Assembly: GCF_003265345.1 (NCBI RefSeq)
Contig: NZ_QFWW01000021.1
Coordinates: 246,120-310,119, forward strand
Source: Lentzea terrae
GTDB lineage: Bacteria; Actinomycetota; Actinomycetes; Mycobacteriales; Pseudonocardiaceae
Length of the DNA stretch: 64,000 bases
Direction: 5' to 3'
In this document: piece after piece, positions 49,389 to 57,693 of the stretch
Numbering within the stretch: position 1 is the stretch's first letter
Layout: every line of letters begins with the position of its first letter
The notes under the pieces: generated by a model
Told to the model about the DNA's origin: nothing
The model's database searches: none
The model's input: the letters and a program-made list of their open reading frames with translations, nothing else
Position numbers and translations under genes: made by a program

Positions 49389-50555
49389 TCACGCCGCCAC
49401 GCGTTCCTCCACCGGCTCGTTCCTCAGCACCCCCGCCGACAAGGCCGCGATCACGCAGAACGCCACCGGCAGCAGGAACGCGACGTTGAGCGGCATGAGG
49501 TGCGTCAGCCATCCGATCACGGCAGGTCCGGCCAGCACGCCGATGTACCCGATGCCCACCACGCGCGACATGTTCGCCGCGGCAGCACCGGCTTCCTCGT
49601 GGCCGGCGGCGCTGAACAGCTGCGGCACCGTGCCCGCGAGACCGGCCCCGGCGATCGCCCAGCCGACCAGTGCCAGCCAGATCCACGGTGACAGCGCCGC
49701 CGTCGCGATGCCCGCCGCGCCGATCGCGGAGCCCCAGCGCAGCACCGCCACCGGGCCGACCCGCGCGGTGATCCGGTCCGCGAGCAGCCGTCCGCCGGTC
49801 ATCGTCGTCGCGAACGCGCCGTAGGCCAACGCTGCGACCTCCGGCGCGGCGCCGAGAACGTCCTGCAGGTGCAGCACGCTCCAGTCGTTCGCCGAGCCCT
49901 CGCTCAGCATGATCAGACCCGCGAGCGCCGCCATGATCCAGATGCGGCGCGGCACCTTGCGCTTGCCAACGACCTGGACGTGGTGCTCTTCCTTCTCGTT
50001 GAGCAGCGCACGAGCCGTGACGAGGCTGACGACGACACCGAGCGCTGCGGCCAGACCGAGCGTCACGGCGGGGGAGAGATCCCAGCTGAGTGTGCGCGCA
50101 CCGGTCAACGCTGCCGCCACACCACCGAGCGACCACGTCGCGTGGAAGGCCGACATCACCGGACGCTTGTAGTGCCGCTCCACCACTACGGCGTGCGCGT
50201 TCATGGCGACGTCTATCAGCCCATTGCCGATGCCGAAGATGAGCAGCGCCGCACCGAGCGTCCACTGTCCGACGGCCAGACCAGGCAGCACGGCCGTGAG
50301 ACTGCAGAACACACCCGCGATCGGCAGGATCAGCTTCACGCCCATCCGGTCGGCGACCTTGCCGCCGATCCGCATGCCCACGAACGCGCCCAGCCCGAGC
50401 AGCAGCAACAACCGGCCGAGCTCGGCGTGGTCGATCCCGGTGCGCTGTTCGATCGTCGGGATGTGCACGAGCCACAGCCCGAGCAGGAACCCGTTGAGCA
50501 CGAAGTACGTGAAGGTGGCCACCCGCGCGGCCTTGAGAGCGTTCACATCGAGCAC
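49389..50555 (-). CDS. MFS transporter
   Basis: A 388-residue major-facilitator protein with about twelve helices. The motif G-G-K-V-A-D-R-M-G-V-K is between helices 2 and 3, and F-G-I-G-N-G-L-I-D-V-A-M-N-A-H-A-V-V-V-E is typical of the group like YbjJ/fucose permease relatives. Divergent from a DeoR regulator across a 56-bp gap with a GAACA-N7-TGTTC palindrome, so probably regulated by it. The start is GTG 50555 or 50546. Confidence 0.9.
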   Translation of the reverse strand: MLDVNALKAARVATFTYFVLNGFLLGLWLVHIPTIEQRTGIDHAELGRLLLLLGLGAFVGMRIGGKVADRMGVKLILPIAGVFCSLTAVLPGLAVGQWTLGAALLIFGIGNGLIDVAMNAHAVVVERHYKRPVMSAFHATWSLGGVAAALTGARTLSWDLSPAVTLGLAAALGVVVSLVTARALLNEKEEHHVQVVGKRKVPRRIWIMAALAGLIMLSEGSANDWSVLHLQDVLGAAPEVAALAYGAFATTMTGGRLLADRITARVGPVAVLRWGSAIGAAGIATAALSPWIWLALVGWAIAGAGLAGTVPQLFSAAGHEEAGAAAANMSRVVGIGYIGVLAGPAVIGWLTHLMPLNVAFLLPVAFCVIAALSAGVLRNEPVEERVAA

Positions 50556-50560
50556 GCTAA

Positions 50561-50579
50561 CGAACACTCGAGATGTTCG
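50561..50579. promoter_or_regulatory. probable DeoR operator
   Basis: CGAACA-CTCGAGA-TGTTCG, 6-bp arms with a symmetric CTCGAG centre, in the gap between the MFS and DeoR genes. A similar TGTTCA half lies near 50606. Confidence 0.5.
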
Positions 50580-50611
50580 AAAGATTGAGTTTCGCACATC
50601 ACTCGTGTTCA

Positions 50612-51358
50612 ATGCTCACCGTGTCCCGTTTGAAGCAGATCACCGAGGCTGTCCGCGACGCGGGCTCCCTCGGCGTGGCCGACCTGGCCGCGCTGACCGG
50701 CGCCTCCGAGATGACCATCCGTCGCGACCTGGAGGTCCTCGCAGCTCAGGGCGTCCTCGAACGCTATCGGGGCGGTGCCCGCAGCCTCATCCTGCGCGGC
50801 GAGGAACCCCCGTTCGCACTGCGCTCGGACGAGAACCTGGAAGCCAAGCGCCGCATCGCCACCAAGATCGCGGGCCTGATCGCGGACGGCGAGTCGGTCG
50901 TGCTCGACAGCGGCACCACCTGCCTGGAGGTCGCCCGGCTGCTGCACGACCGCCGCCTCACCGTCATGCCTCTCTCGTTGCACGCGGTCAACGCGCTCTC
51001 CGGCAGCACGACCTTGACCTTGCTCGTGCCCGGTGGCCGGCCACGTCCTGGTGAGCTCGCGCTGACCGGACCGCTGACGCTGGCATCCCTGCAAGCCCTG
51101 CGCTTCGACACCGCCGTGATCGGCTGCTGCGGACTGTCCGCTGCCCAGGGACTCACCGCTTTCGACCTGGAGGACGCCTCGGTGAAACGTGCCGCCATCG
51201 CCTCGGCCCGGCGCGTGATCGCCGCCGTCGACGCCTCGAAACTGACCCGCACCGCGCTGGCGTTCGTCGCGCCGGCGTCCTCTTTGGACGCTGTGGTGAC
51301 CGACGCGGACGGCGACGAAGGCCTCGCGGAAGCCGGTGTCACGGTGGTGTCGGCATGA
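50612..51358 (+). CDS. DeoR-family regulator
   Basis: A 248-residue repressor: N-terminal DeoR HTH (L-G-V-A-D-L-A-A-L-T-G-A-S-E-M-T-I-R-R-D-L-E-V-L near 17-40) and a sugar-phosphate-sensing DeoRC domain with D-S-G-T-T and V-I-G-C-C-G-L-S and D-A-S-K. Likely controls the divergent MFS gene and the coupled HAD gene, perhaps for a sugar or nucleoside whose phosphate is the ligand. Confidence 0.93.
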   Translation: MLTVSRLKQITEAVRDAGSLGVADLAALTGASEMTIRRDLEVLAAQGVLERYRGGARSLILRGEEPPFALRSDENLEAKRRIATKIAGLIADGESVVLDSGTTCLEVARLLHDRRLTVMPLSLHAVNALSGSTTLTLLVPGGRPRPGELALTGPLTLASLQALRFDTAVIGCCGLSAAQGLTAFDLEDASVKRAAIASARRVIAAVDASKLTRTALAFVAPASSLDAVVTDADGDEGLAEAGVTVVSA

Positions 51359-51891
51359 TCGTGCTCTTCGACATGTTCGGCGTGATCGCCCGCGACCAGT
51401 CGCCCGAGGTGATGGCGAAGATGAGCACCTCCCAGGAGTTCTGGGATGCCTACTGGGCGCACCGCCCCGCCTACGACCGCGGCGACGTGACGGCGGAGGA
51501 GTACTGGGACCGAGTCGGCCACCCGCCGCAGATCCAGCACGACGTCCAGAGCTGGAGCCGCATCGACTACGAGATGGTCGCGCTCCTGCACGAGTTGCAC
51601 AACGCGGGCCGGCGGATCGCGTTGCTGTCCAACATCCCCGAGGACCACGCGCGGAACTTCGAACGCACCCACGCGTGGCTGGACCTGTTCGAGGTGCGCG
51701 GGTTCTCGTGCCGGATCGGCGCCGCGAAACCGGAGCGCAAGGCGTTCGAGTGGTGCCGCGACCGGCTGGGCGACGACGACATCCTGTTCGTCGACGACAA
51801 GCTGGAGAACGTCAGGGCCGCCGAGCTGGTCGGGATGCACGGCCACCACTTCACCGGGATCGACGGCCTGCGCGTCCGGCTCGGCACCTGA
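51355..51891 (+). CDS. HAD-family hydrolase
   Basis: A 178-residue haloacid-dehalogenase-like protein: L-F-D-M-F-G-V-I-A at the start (nucleophile Asp6, with the second motif-I Asp replaced by Phe, as in the epoxide-hydrolase N-terminal group), L-L-S-N-I-P (motif II), K-P-E-R-K-A-F and V-D-D-K-L-E-N. Probably a sugar-phosphatase-like enzyme; the Phe substitution may mean it is not a true phosphatase. ATGA-coupled to DeoR. Confidence 0.9.
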   Translation: MIVLFDMFGVIARDQSPEVMAKMSTSQEFWDAYWAHRPAYDRGDVTAEEYWDRVGHPPQIQHDVQSWSRIDYEMVALLHELHNAGRRIALLSNIPEDHARNFERTHAWLDLFEVRGFSCRIGAAKPERKAFEWCRDRLGDDDILFVDDKLENVRAAELVGMHGHHFTGIDGLRVRLGT

Positions 51892-51892
51892 C

Positions 51893-52657
51893 TCAGGCTC
51901 CGGCGCCGCCGTCGACCGGCACGATCGCGCCCGTCACCATCGAGGCGCGGTCGCTGAGCAGCCACGCCGCCACCTCGGCCACCTCGCGCGGCTCGGCCAT
52001 GCGCCCGAGCGGTGACGCCGCGTTGATGCGCTCGACGATGCCGGGGGTAGCCGCCTCCCACGCGTCGATCATCTCCGTGGCGGTGCCGCCGGGCGTGATG
52101 CCGTTGACTCGGATGCCCTGGCCGGCCCAGGTCACGGCCGCGGTCTCGGTGATGCTGTTGAGAGCGCGCTTCATGGCGCCGTAGGCGGGCAGGGCGGGGT
52201 TCGCGCGGCGGCTGCCGATGCTCGAGGTGTTGACGATCGCCCCGCCACCGTTGCGCCGCATGAGCTCGGCCTCGGCGGTCATGGCGGTCCAGTGCGCCCG
52301 GAAGTTCACCGCGAACTGCTCGTCGATGTCGTCGTCGCTCGTGGTGTCGAGGGGGCCGGGCTGTTGGATCACCGCGCCGTTGTTGAAGGCGCCGTCGAGC
52401 CGTCCGTGCAGCTCGTCGACACGATCGACCGCCGCGCGGATGCTGGCGCGGTCGGCGAGGTCCAGGGTGACGGCGTCGGCCACGCCTCCTGCGGCGCGGA
52501 TCTCGGTGACGATGCGGTCGAGGGCGTCGGTGCTGCGGGCGGCGAGCACGACGGCGGCGCCCTCGGCGGCGAACAGCGTGGCCGCGGCGGCTCCGATGCC
52601 GCGGCTGGCGCCGGTGATGAAGATGACCTTGCCGGTGAGCATGTTGTTGTTCGTCAT
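51893..52657 (-). CDS. short-chain dehydrogenase/reductase (SDR)
   Basis: A 254-residue SDR: T-G-A-S-R-G-I-G (15-22), N-N-G-A near 92 (instead of the usual NNAG), S-S-I-G-S, Y-G-A-M-K and the C-terminal V-D-G-G. Divergent from an HTH regulator with a GGTACAG-G-CTGTACC palindrome between, so probably its target. Confidence 0.93.
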   Translation of the reverse strand: MTNNNMLTGKVIFITGASRGIGAAAATLFAAEGAAVVLAARSTDALDRIVTEIRAAGGVADAVTLDLADRASIRAAVDRVDELHGRLDGAFNNGAVIQQPGPLDTTSDDDIDEQFAVNFRAHWTAMTAEAELMRRNGGGAIVNTSSIGSRRANPALPAYGAMKRALNSITETAAVTWAGQGIRVNGITPGGTATEMIDAWEAATPGIVERINAASPLGRMAEPREVAEVAAWLLSDRASMVTGAIVPVDGGAGA

Positions 52658-52693
52658 GACGACAAGTTCAGCCCGGATGCCTGAGCGGATTCA

Positions 52694-52708
52694 GGTACAG
52701 GCTGTACC
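52694..52708. promoter_or_regulatory. probable operator of the SDR/HTH pair
   Basis: GGTACAG-G-CTGTACC, perfect 7-bp arms around one base, centred in the 86-bp gap between the SDR and HTH starts. Confidence 0.6.
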
Positions 52709-52743
52709 AGGATCCGCCGCCGCCGAACGGGCAGACTCGGGGT

Positions 52744-53577
52744 ATGAGCAAGCAGGAGCTCGCCGCGTTCCTCCGCAGCCGCCGCGAACGGCTTCGGCCA
52801 CAGGACGTCGGCCTGCCGTCCGGCCCGCGCCGCCGGACGCCGGGTCTGCGCCGCGAGGAGGTCGCCGTCCTCGCGCACATCTCCACCGAGTACTACGTGC
52901 GGCTGGAGCAGGGCAGGGCGCCGTGGCCGTCTGGCGACGTGGTCGCCGGGCTGGCGGGCGCGCTGCGGCTCACCGACGCCGAGTCGGACCACCTCCACAC
53001 GCTCGCGGGTGCGGCACCGGCCCGCCCCAAGACCCTGCGGCGCGACGTCCGCCCGAGCATCCTCGCGCTGCTCGAACGGCTGCCGCAGACCGCCGGGTTC
53101 GTGGTCTCCGCCGCGTTCGAGGTGCTCGCGTGGAACGACCTCGCGGCCGCGCTCATGGAGGACTTCGCCGCGCTCGCCCCCGAGGACCGCAACCTCGCCC
53201 GCCGGGCGTTCCTGGGACGGCAAGACACACCGCTGTACGGGATCGACGACGCCGCCGAGTTCCGCCTCCACGTCGTGATGCAGCTCCGCGCCACCCTCGC
53301 CCGCTATCCGGAAGACCCCGCGCTGACCGGGCTCGTCGAGGAACTGCACGCCAGCCCCGACTTCGCCCGGCTGTGGGAACGGCACGACGTGCAGGCGGCG
53401 CCGACGCTCACGAAGACGTTCCGCCACCCAGTCGTCGGGGACGTCACCGTCGACTGCGACTCGCTCGCGCTCACCGACAGCGACCAGCACCTGGTGCTCT
53501 ACAGCGCGCCGGCCGGCTCTCCCGGAGCGGAGGCGCTGGCTCTGCTGAACGTCCTCGGCCCGAAGGCCATGCTGTAA
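52744..53577 (+). CDS. MmyB-type XRE regulator
   Basis: A 277-residue protein: an N-terminal XRE helix-turn-helix with F-L-R-S-R-R-E-R-L and R-R-T-P-G-L-R-R-E-E-V-A-V-L-A-H-I-S-T-E-Y-Y-V-R-L-E-Q-G-R (about 35-60) and an MmyB-like C-terminal ligand domain (PAS-like) ending L-V-L-Y-S-A-P-A-G-S-P. In Streptomyces such regulators sit next to SDR genes and control them, as here. Confidence 0.93.
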   Translation: MSKQELAAFLRSRRERLRPQDVGLPSGPRRRTPGLRREEVAVLAHISTEYYVRLEQGRAPWPSGDVVAGLAGALRLTDAESDHLHTLAGAAPARPKTLRRDVRPSILALLERLPQTAGFVVSAAFEVLAWNDLAAALMEDFAALAPEDRNLARRAFLGRQDTPLYGIDDAAEFRLHVVMQLRATLARYPEDPALTGLVEELHASPDFARLWERHDVQAAPTLTKTFRHPVVGDVTVDCDSLALTDSDQHLVLYSAPAGSPGAEALALLNVLGPKAML

Positions 53578-53583
53578 GGTCCG

Positions 53584-53619
53584 CCTCTGCGGTTATAACG
53601 AGTGTTATAACCGCAGAGG
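53584..53619. promoter_or_regulatory. 36-bp palindrome before the dehydrogenase gene
   Basis: Two perfect 16-base arms around GAGT. The inner part GGTTATAAC/GTTATAACC is A/T-rich, unusual in this genome. It lies 6 bp after the HTH stop and 13 bp before the dehydrogenase start, so it may be an operator, a terminator, or both. The only nearby metal-dependent repressor is CmtR, 1.6 kb downstream. Confidence 0.6.
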
Positions 53620-53632
53620 AGAGGCAGGACGA

Positions 53633-54733
53633 GTGCGTGAGCTGCGGTTCGAACGGGCAGGCCGGCTGGCCTGGCACGAGCGCGACCGACCGGCGCTGGT
53701 CGACCCCGGCGACGCGATCGTGCGGCCCTTCGTCGCGGCGCGCTGCGACGGCGACACGCTGCCGATCCACCGGCCGGTGTCCCGTGCTCTGCAGGCGGGG
53801 ATGGCGCTGGGCCTGGTCGACCCGGTCGTCGGCGCCATCTGCGGCACCGTCCCGTTCCGCGGCCCGTTCGCCATCGGGCACGAATGCGTCGCCGAGGTCC
53901 TGGAACTCGGCTCGGCGGTGACCGGCCTGCGCGTCGGCCAGCGGGTGATCGTCCCGTGGGCGGTGTCCTGCGGCACCTGCGGACCGTGCCTGCGTGGCCT
54001 GACCGCCAAGTGCGCCACCACTGCGGGCGACGGCGTCCTGGCCGCCTACGGGTTCGGGCCGGCCAGCGGACCGTGGGGCGGCATGATCACCGACCGGCTG
54101 CGGGTGCCGTTCGCCGCGCACATGCTCGTCCCGGTGCCCGACGACATCCCTGCGCACCGGGTTGCCGCGGCGAGCGACAACCTCGCAGACGCCTGGCGCG
54201 CGGTCGTGCCACCGCTGGCCGTCCGTGAAGGCGGTTCGGTGCTCGTGCTCGGTGGCGGCGCCAAGAGCATCGGGCTTTACGCGGCCGGACTCGCGATCGC
54301 GCACGGTGCGTCCACTGTGGACTACCTCGACCACGGCGCCGAACGCCGCGCCATCGCGGAATCCTTCGGCGCACGAACGCATGCCAACGGCCGTTACGAC
54401 GTGGTCGTGGAAGCCACCTCACGCTCAGCCGGGCTCCGCCGCGCTCTCCGTGCACTCGCGCCGGGCGGCGTGTGCGCCGCAGTCGGCTACTACCTCGGCA
54501 CCGGCACCCGCGTGCCGCTGATGCACATGTACGCCACCGACGCGACGCTTCGCCTCGGCGTCTCCCACAGCCGTGCCGTGCTGCCCGACCTGCTCGATTT
54601 CGTCGACCGCACCGGCTTCCCCGCCGAACGCGTCACCACCCTCCTCGCACCTTGGGAAGACGCCCCGGCCGCCTACGCCGCCAAGACGACGAAGGTCGTC
54701 GTCCACCGCGAACCCCTGGGGAGCAAGCCTTGA
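53633..54733 (+). CDS. zinc-type alcohol dehydrogenase
   Basis: A 366-residue MDR-family oxidoreductase: G-H-E-C-V-A-E-V (near 82), the structural-zinc loop C-G-T-C-G-P-C-L-R-G-L-T-A-K-C (near 113-127), and the nucleotide loop V-L-G-G-G-A-K-S-I-G (about 205-214). The usual catalytic Cys/His pair is partly changed (A-A-R-C-D-G-D). A formaldehyde- or sorbitol-dehydrogenase-like group with unknown substrate. GTG start after an A/T-rich palindrome. TTGA-coupled to the next gene. Confidence 0.9.
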   Translation: MRELRFERAGRLAWHERDRPALVDPGDAIVRPFVAARCDGDTLPIHRPVSRALQAGMALGLVDPVVGAICGTVPFRGPFAIGHECVAEVLELGSAVTGLRVGQRVIVPWAVSCGTCGPCLRGLTAKCATTAGDGVLAAYGFGPASGPWGGMITDRLRVPFAAHMLVPVPDDIPAHRVAAASDNLADAWRAVVPPLAVREGGSVLVLGGGAKSIGLYAAGLAIAHGASTVDYLDHGAERRAIAESFGARTHANGRYDVVVEATSRSAGLRRALRALAPGGVCAAVGYYLGTGTRVPLMHMYATDATLRLGVSHSRAVLPDLLDFVDRTGFPAERVTTLLAPWEDAPAAYAAKTTKVVVHREPLGSKP

Positions 54734-55203
54734 CCGTCATCACCGTGAACACCGCGAAGGACCGCCTGACCCGCGAACAGCGGCGCACCCTCGCCGAGAC
54801 GCTGACGGACGCCGTCCTGGTGCCCGAGATCGGCCAGTTCGTCCCGGCCGCCCGCACCGGCTTCCAGGTGCACTTCGTCGAGCGCGAGCCGGACATGATG
54901 GCCATCGGCGGCCGGCTGCTGGCCGACGTGCCCGGCCTCGACGTCATGGTGATCGACGTGGCGGTCATGGACGCCGACTGGCGCCAGGAGGTCCGCACCC
55001 AGGTCGTCGAACGCGTCCTCGCCGCACTGGCCGACGCCTGCGGGCTCGACCAGCCGGCACCGGCCTGGTGGGTCAACTTCCGGGTGATCGACGAAGGCAG
55101 CTGGGGTTCGAGCGGTGGCGTCCTCTCCGTGCTCTCCCTGCTCGACAGCGGCGTGTTCACCGAGGAGAAGGCGCATGCCATTCTGACAGCGCTGGCTGTA
55201 TAG
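54730..55203 (+). CDS. tautomerase-like protein
   Basis: A 157-residue protein. No Pro follows the start codon, where 4-oxalocrotonate tautomerases carry the catalytic Pro1, but the fold pattern T-R-E-Q-R-R-T-L-A-E-T-L-T-D-A-V and F-Q-V-H-F-V-E matches the tautomerase superfamily. The first residues read T-V-I-T-V-N-T, so activity is doubtful. TTG start overlapping the dehydrogenase stop (TTGA). Confidence 0.7.
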   Translation: MTVITVNTAKDRLTREQRRTLAETLTDAVLVPEIGQFVPAARTGFQVHFVEREPDMMAIGGRLLADVPGLDVMVIDVAVMDADWRQEVRTQVVERVLAALADACGLDQPAPAWWVNFRVIDEGSWGSSGGVLSVLSLLDSGVFTEEKAHAILTALAV

Positions 55204-55211
55204 TTCAGCGA

Positions 55212-55529
55212 GTGCTGACCTGTGAGACCCGTGAAACCGCTTTGGCCAGGCTGGGCAAGGCGCTGGCCGACCCGACCCGCTGCCGCATCCTGGTGGCGTT
55301 GCTCGACGGGCCGGGCTACCCGGCGCAGCTGGCCGAGAAACTGCAGCTGACCAGGCCGAACGTCTCCAACCACCTGTCCTGTCTGCGCGGCTGCGGCCTC
55401 GTCGTCGCCACGTATCAGGGTCGCCAGGTCCGCTACGAACTGGCAGACCAACGCCTCACCAACGCCCTCAGCGAACTCGCCGACGTCGTGCTCGCCGTCG
55501 ACCCGCAGCCGGAGTGCGTCGATGACTGA
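55212..55529 (+). CDS. cmtR: Cd(II)/Pb(II)-sensing repressor CmtR
   Basis: A 105-residue ArsR/SmtB regulator nearly identical in layout to M. tuberculosis CmtR: L-T-C-E-x-R-E at the start, A-L-A-D-P-T-R-C-R-I-L-V-A-L-L, and N-H-L-S-C-L-R-G-C-G-L-V-V-A-T-Y. The three known metal ligands Cys57, Cys61 and Cys102 are at exactly those positions. It releases DNA when Cd or Pb binds. GTG start. The 8-bp overlap with the transporter gene makes it its regulator. Confidence 0.93.
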   Translation: MLTCETRETALARLGKALADPTRCRILVALLDGPGYPAQLAEKLQLTRPNVSNHLSCLRGCGLVVATYQGRQVRYELADQRLTNALSELADVVLAVDPQPECVDD

Positions 55530-56121
55530 CACCCGGCGAGCGGTCCTGACCAGGCGAGTCCGGCTGCTGGTCGCCGCGACGATCACCTACAACGTCATCG
55601 AAGCGGTCATCGCGCTCGCCGCCGGCACGGCAGCCGACTCGACCGCGTTGATCGGGTTCGGCCTCGACTCGGTCATCGAGGTGGCGTCGGCGGCGGCGGT
55701 CGCGTGGCAGTTCTCCGGCGCAGACCCCGAAGCACGAGAACGCACCGCGCTCAGGGTGATCGCGGTGTCGTTCTTCGCACTCGCCGCCTACGTGACCTTC
55801 GAGTCGGCCGCCGCGCTCATCACCCAGGACCGCGCCGAGCACTCGACCGTCGGCATCGTGCTGGCGGCGGTCTCGTTGCTGGTCATGCCCGGACTGAGCT
55901 ACGCGCAGCGCCGAGCCGGCCGCGAGCTCGGGTCCGCGAGCGCCGTGGCCGACTCGAAGCAGACGCTGCTGTGCACCTATCTGTCCGCGGTGCTGCTCGT
56001 CGGGCTCGGCGTCAACAGCCTGTTCGGCTGGTGGTGGGCCGACCCGTTGGCAGCACTGGTGATCGCCGCGGTGGCCGTCCGGGAAGGGCGAGAGGCCTGG
56101 CGCGGCGACCACTGTTGCTAG
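55522..56121 (+). CDS. CDF-like cation efflux protein
   Basis: A 199-residue membrane protein with five to six helices and cation-diffusion-facilitator-like sequence: Y-N-V-I-E-A-V-I-A-L-A-A-G, A-D-S-T-A-L-I-G-F-G-L-D-S-V-I-E (metal-site Asp pairs), then A-D-S-K-Q-T-L-L-C-T-Y and the last residues H-C-C. It probably exports Cd, Pb or Zn under CmtR control. The ATG overlaps cmtR. It converges on VKOR with 4 bp overlap. Confidence 0.9.
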   Translation: MTDTRRAVLTRRVRLLVAATITYNVIEAVIALAAGTAADSTALIGFGLDSVIEVASAAAVAWQFSGADPEARERTALRVIAVSFFALAAYVTFESAAALITQDRAEHSTVGIVLAAVSLLVMPGLSYAQRRAGRELGSASAVADSKQTLLCTYLSAVLLVGLGVNSLFGWWWADPLAALVIAAVAVREGREAWRGDHCC

Positions 56122-56651
56122 ACCAAAGTGGACCAGTAGAACCAGAACGCCTGCAGCACCCCGCCCGCGATCACCAGGTACCACAGGATCAGCACGACGC
56201 TGTGGTACTGGAAGGTCGGCCGGATGTTGCGCAGCGTCGTGTACCAGAAGATCGGGATCGTCACCGCCCACACGACCATGCAGTACGGGCAGAGCGCGCC
56301 GATCTCGTACAGCGACTGGAAGATCAGCCAGTGCACGAACAGCACGCCGAACGTCACGCCGACCTGCAGCCCGATCCACACCCACGACGGCAGCGAGACG
56401 CCCGCCAGCAGCAGGACGCCCAGCGTGGTCACGACCGCGAAGCCCACGAGGCCGAGCAGCGGGTTCGGGAACCCGAACACCTCGGCCTGGGTGGTCTTCA
56501 TGATCGAGCCGCAGCTCAGCACCGGGTTGATGCTGCACGTCGGCACGTAGAACGGGTTCTTGAGCAGCGCGATCTTCTCGACCGTCAGCACGAACGAGGC
56601 GATCAGGCCGATGAACCCGCCGATCGCCAGCACCCACGGCACGGGCCTCAC
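56118..56651 (-). CDS. vitamin K epoxide reductase family protein
   Basis: A 177-residue membrane protein with four to five helices and the VKOR Cys set: C39 and C47 in the first loop (T-C-S-I-N-P-V-L-S-C-G-S) and the active-site C121-P-Y-C124. It reoxidises DsbA with menaquinone. The start GTG overlaps the DsbA stop (GTGA), so the pair forms one oxidative-folding unit. Confidence 0.95.
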   Translation of the reverse strand: MRPVPWVLAIGGFIGLIASFVLTVEKIALLKNPFYVPTCSINPVLSCGSIMKTTQAEVFGFPNPLLGLVGFAVVTTLGVLLLAGVSLPSWVWIGLQVGVTFGVLFVHWLIFQSLYEIGALCPYCMVVWAVTIPIFWYTTLRNIRPTFQYHSVVLILWYLVIAGGVLQAFWFYWSTLV

Positions 56652-57244
56652 GAAAGCTCCTTGTCGATCGCGGACTTGAGCGCGTCGTAGGTGGGCGCGC
56701 CGGTGAACTTGGTGCCGTTGATGAAGAAGGTCGGCGTGCCCGTCACCCCGAGCTTCGCGCCCTCGGTGCGTGACGCCAGCACCTGATCGCGCAGCGCCGG
56801 GGCGTCCAGCGCCTTCTCGAACGCGGCCGGGTCGAGGCCGAGCTGCTGCGCGAACCCGACGAACGCGGCCCGCTGCGACGTCTGCTGGCCGCCCCACTCC
56901 TGCTGCGCGGAGAACATCAGCTTGAACATCTCGTCCCGCTTGCCCTGCGCACCGGCGGCCTCGACCGCGACGGCGGCCAGCTCGGCGTTGCGGTGGCTGG
57001 GGATGGGGAAGTGCTTGATGGTGAACGTGACCCGGTCGCCGTACTCGCCCTTGAGCTTCTCCACGCCGGGGTGGGCGGCGCGGCAGGACGGGCACTCCAG
57101 GTCGAGGTACTCGACGACGGACACCTTGCCGCCGGAAGACTGCGGTGCGGCGGTCGTGTCGTTGCGGTTGAACAGCAGGAAACCGGCGACCACCACAGCG
57201 ACGACGGCGACGATGACCAGGGACAGCCGAGCGTTTTTGGACAT
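56648..57244 (-). CDS. DsbA-like thiol-disulfide oxidoreductase
   Basis: A 198-residue membrane-anchored thioredoxin-fold protein. One N-terminal helix (about 8-25) is followed by the active site C51-P-S-C54, the inserted DsbA helical domain, and the cis-Pro loop V-T-G-T-P-T-F-F-I-N-G. It forms disulfides in exported proteins and is recharged by the coupled VKOR. Confidence 0.95.
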   Translation of the reverse strand: MSKNARLSLVIVAVVAVVVAGFLLFNRNDTTAAPQSSGGKVSVVEYLDLECPSCRAAHPGVEKLKGEYGDRVTFTIKHFPIPSHRNAELAAVAVEAAGAQGKRDEMFKLMFSAQQEWGGQQTSQRAAFVGFAQQLGLDPAAFEKALDAPALRDQVLASRTEGAKLGVTGTPTFFINGTKFTGAPTYDALKSAIDKELS

Positions 57245-57294
57245 GACGAAACCTCCACGAAAGCGGGAAAGGGACTGAAGACCGCGAAAGCGGT

Positions 57295-57663
57295 CTATGT
57301 GCGCAGCACGCAGAGCTGCGCCAGCCGCACTTCCAGCCGACGTGAAGGACGAGACCACACAGGCGACGGCACCAGGCGCACGAGCACGGACCCGGACCGC
57401 CGCAGCACGGCGAACCCGATCAGCACCGCCAGCGCCACCACTAGACAGGCACCCGCGACGAGGACGCCCTCGAGCAGCCCGCCGTCGTCGGCCTGGTCGG
57501 AGTGGACGACCGCGTGGGTGCTCGACGTGGGGCATTGCGCGGTCCAGGCGAACTCCGTCTCACACGGGGTGCCCTGCATCATCGCGACCCCGGCCACCAG
57601 CGCGAGCACGGCGAAAACCCGCGCGAGGTACGCGCGGGTTCGCGAGCTGCGGGTGCCGGACAC
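57295..57663 (-). CDS. small membrane protein upstream of dsbA/VKOR
   Basis: A 122-residue protein with two hydrophobic segments (about 13-30 and 65-90), two Cys in the loop between them (C34 and C44) and a basic C-terminus. I do not recognise it. It may be part of the DsbA/VKOR operon, 50 bp upstream of dsbA. The 5' end contains a strong hairpin (57616-57640) that would end transcription from the esterase gene, so the true start may lie after it. Confidence 0.6.
   Translation of the reverse strand: MSGTRSSRTRAYLARVFAVLALVAGVAMMQGTPCETEFAWTAQCPTSSTHAVVHSDQADDGGLLEGVLVAGACLVVALAVLIGFAVLRRSGSVLVRLVPSPVWSRPSRRLEVRLAQLCVLRT
57616..57640 (-). terminator. hairpin with T-run, possible terminator of the esterase gene
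   Basis: AACCCGCGCG and CGCGCGGGTT form a perfect 10-bp stem with a 5-base loop; on the minus strand it is followed by TTTT. It is 54 bp after the esterase stop, but inside the first codons of the membrane-protein frame. Confidence 0.45.
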
Positions 57664-57693
57664 GTGATCCAGCGTAGCGATTCGCCGCGGGTG

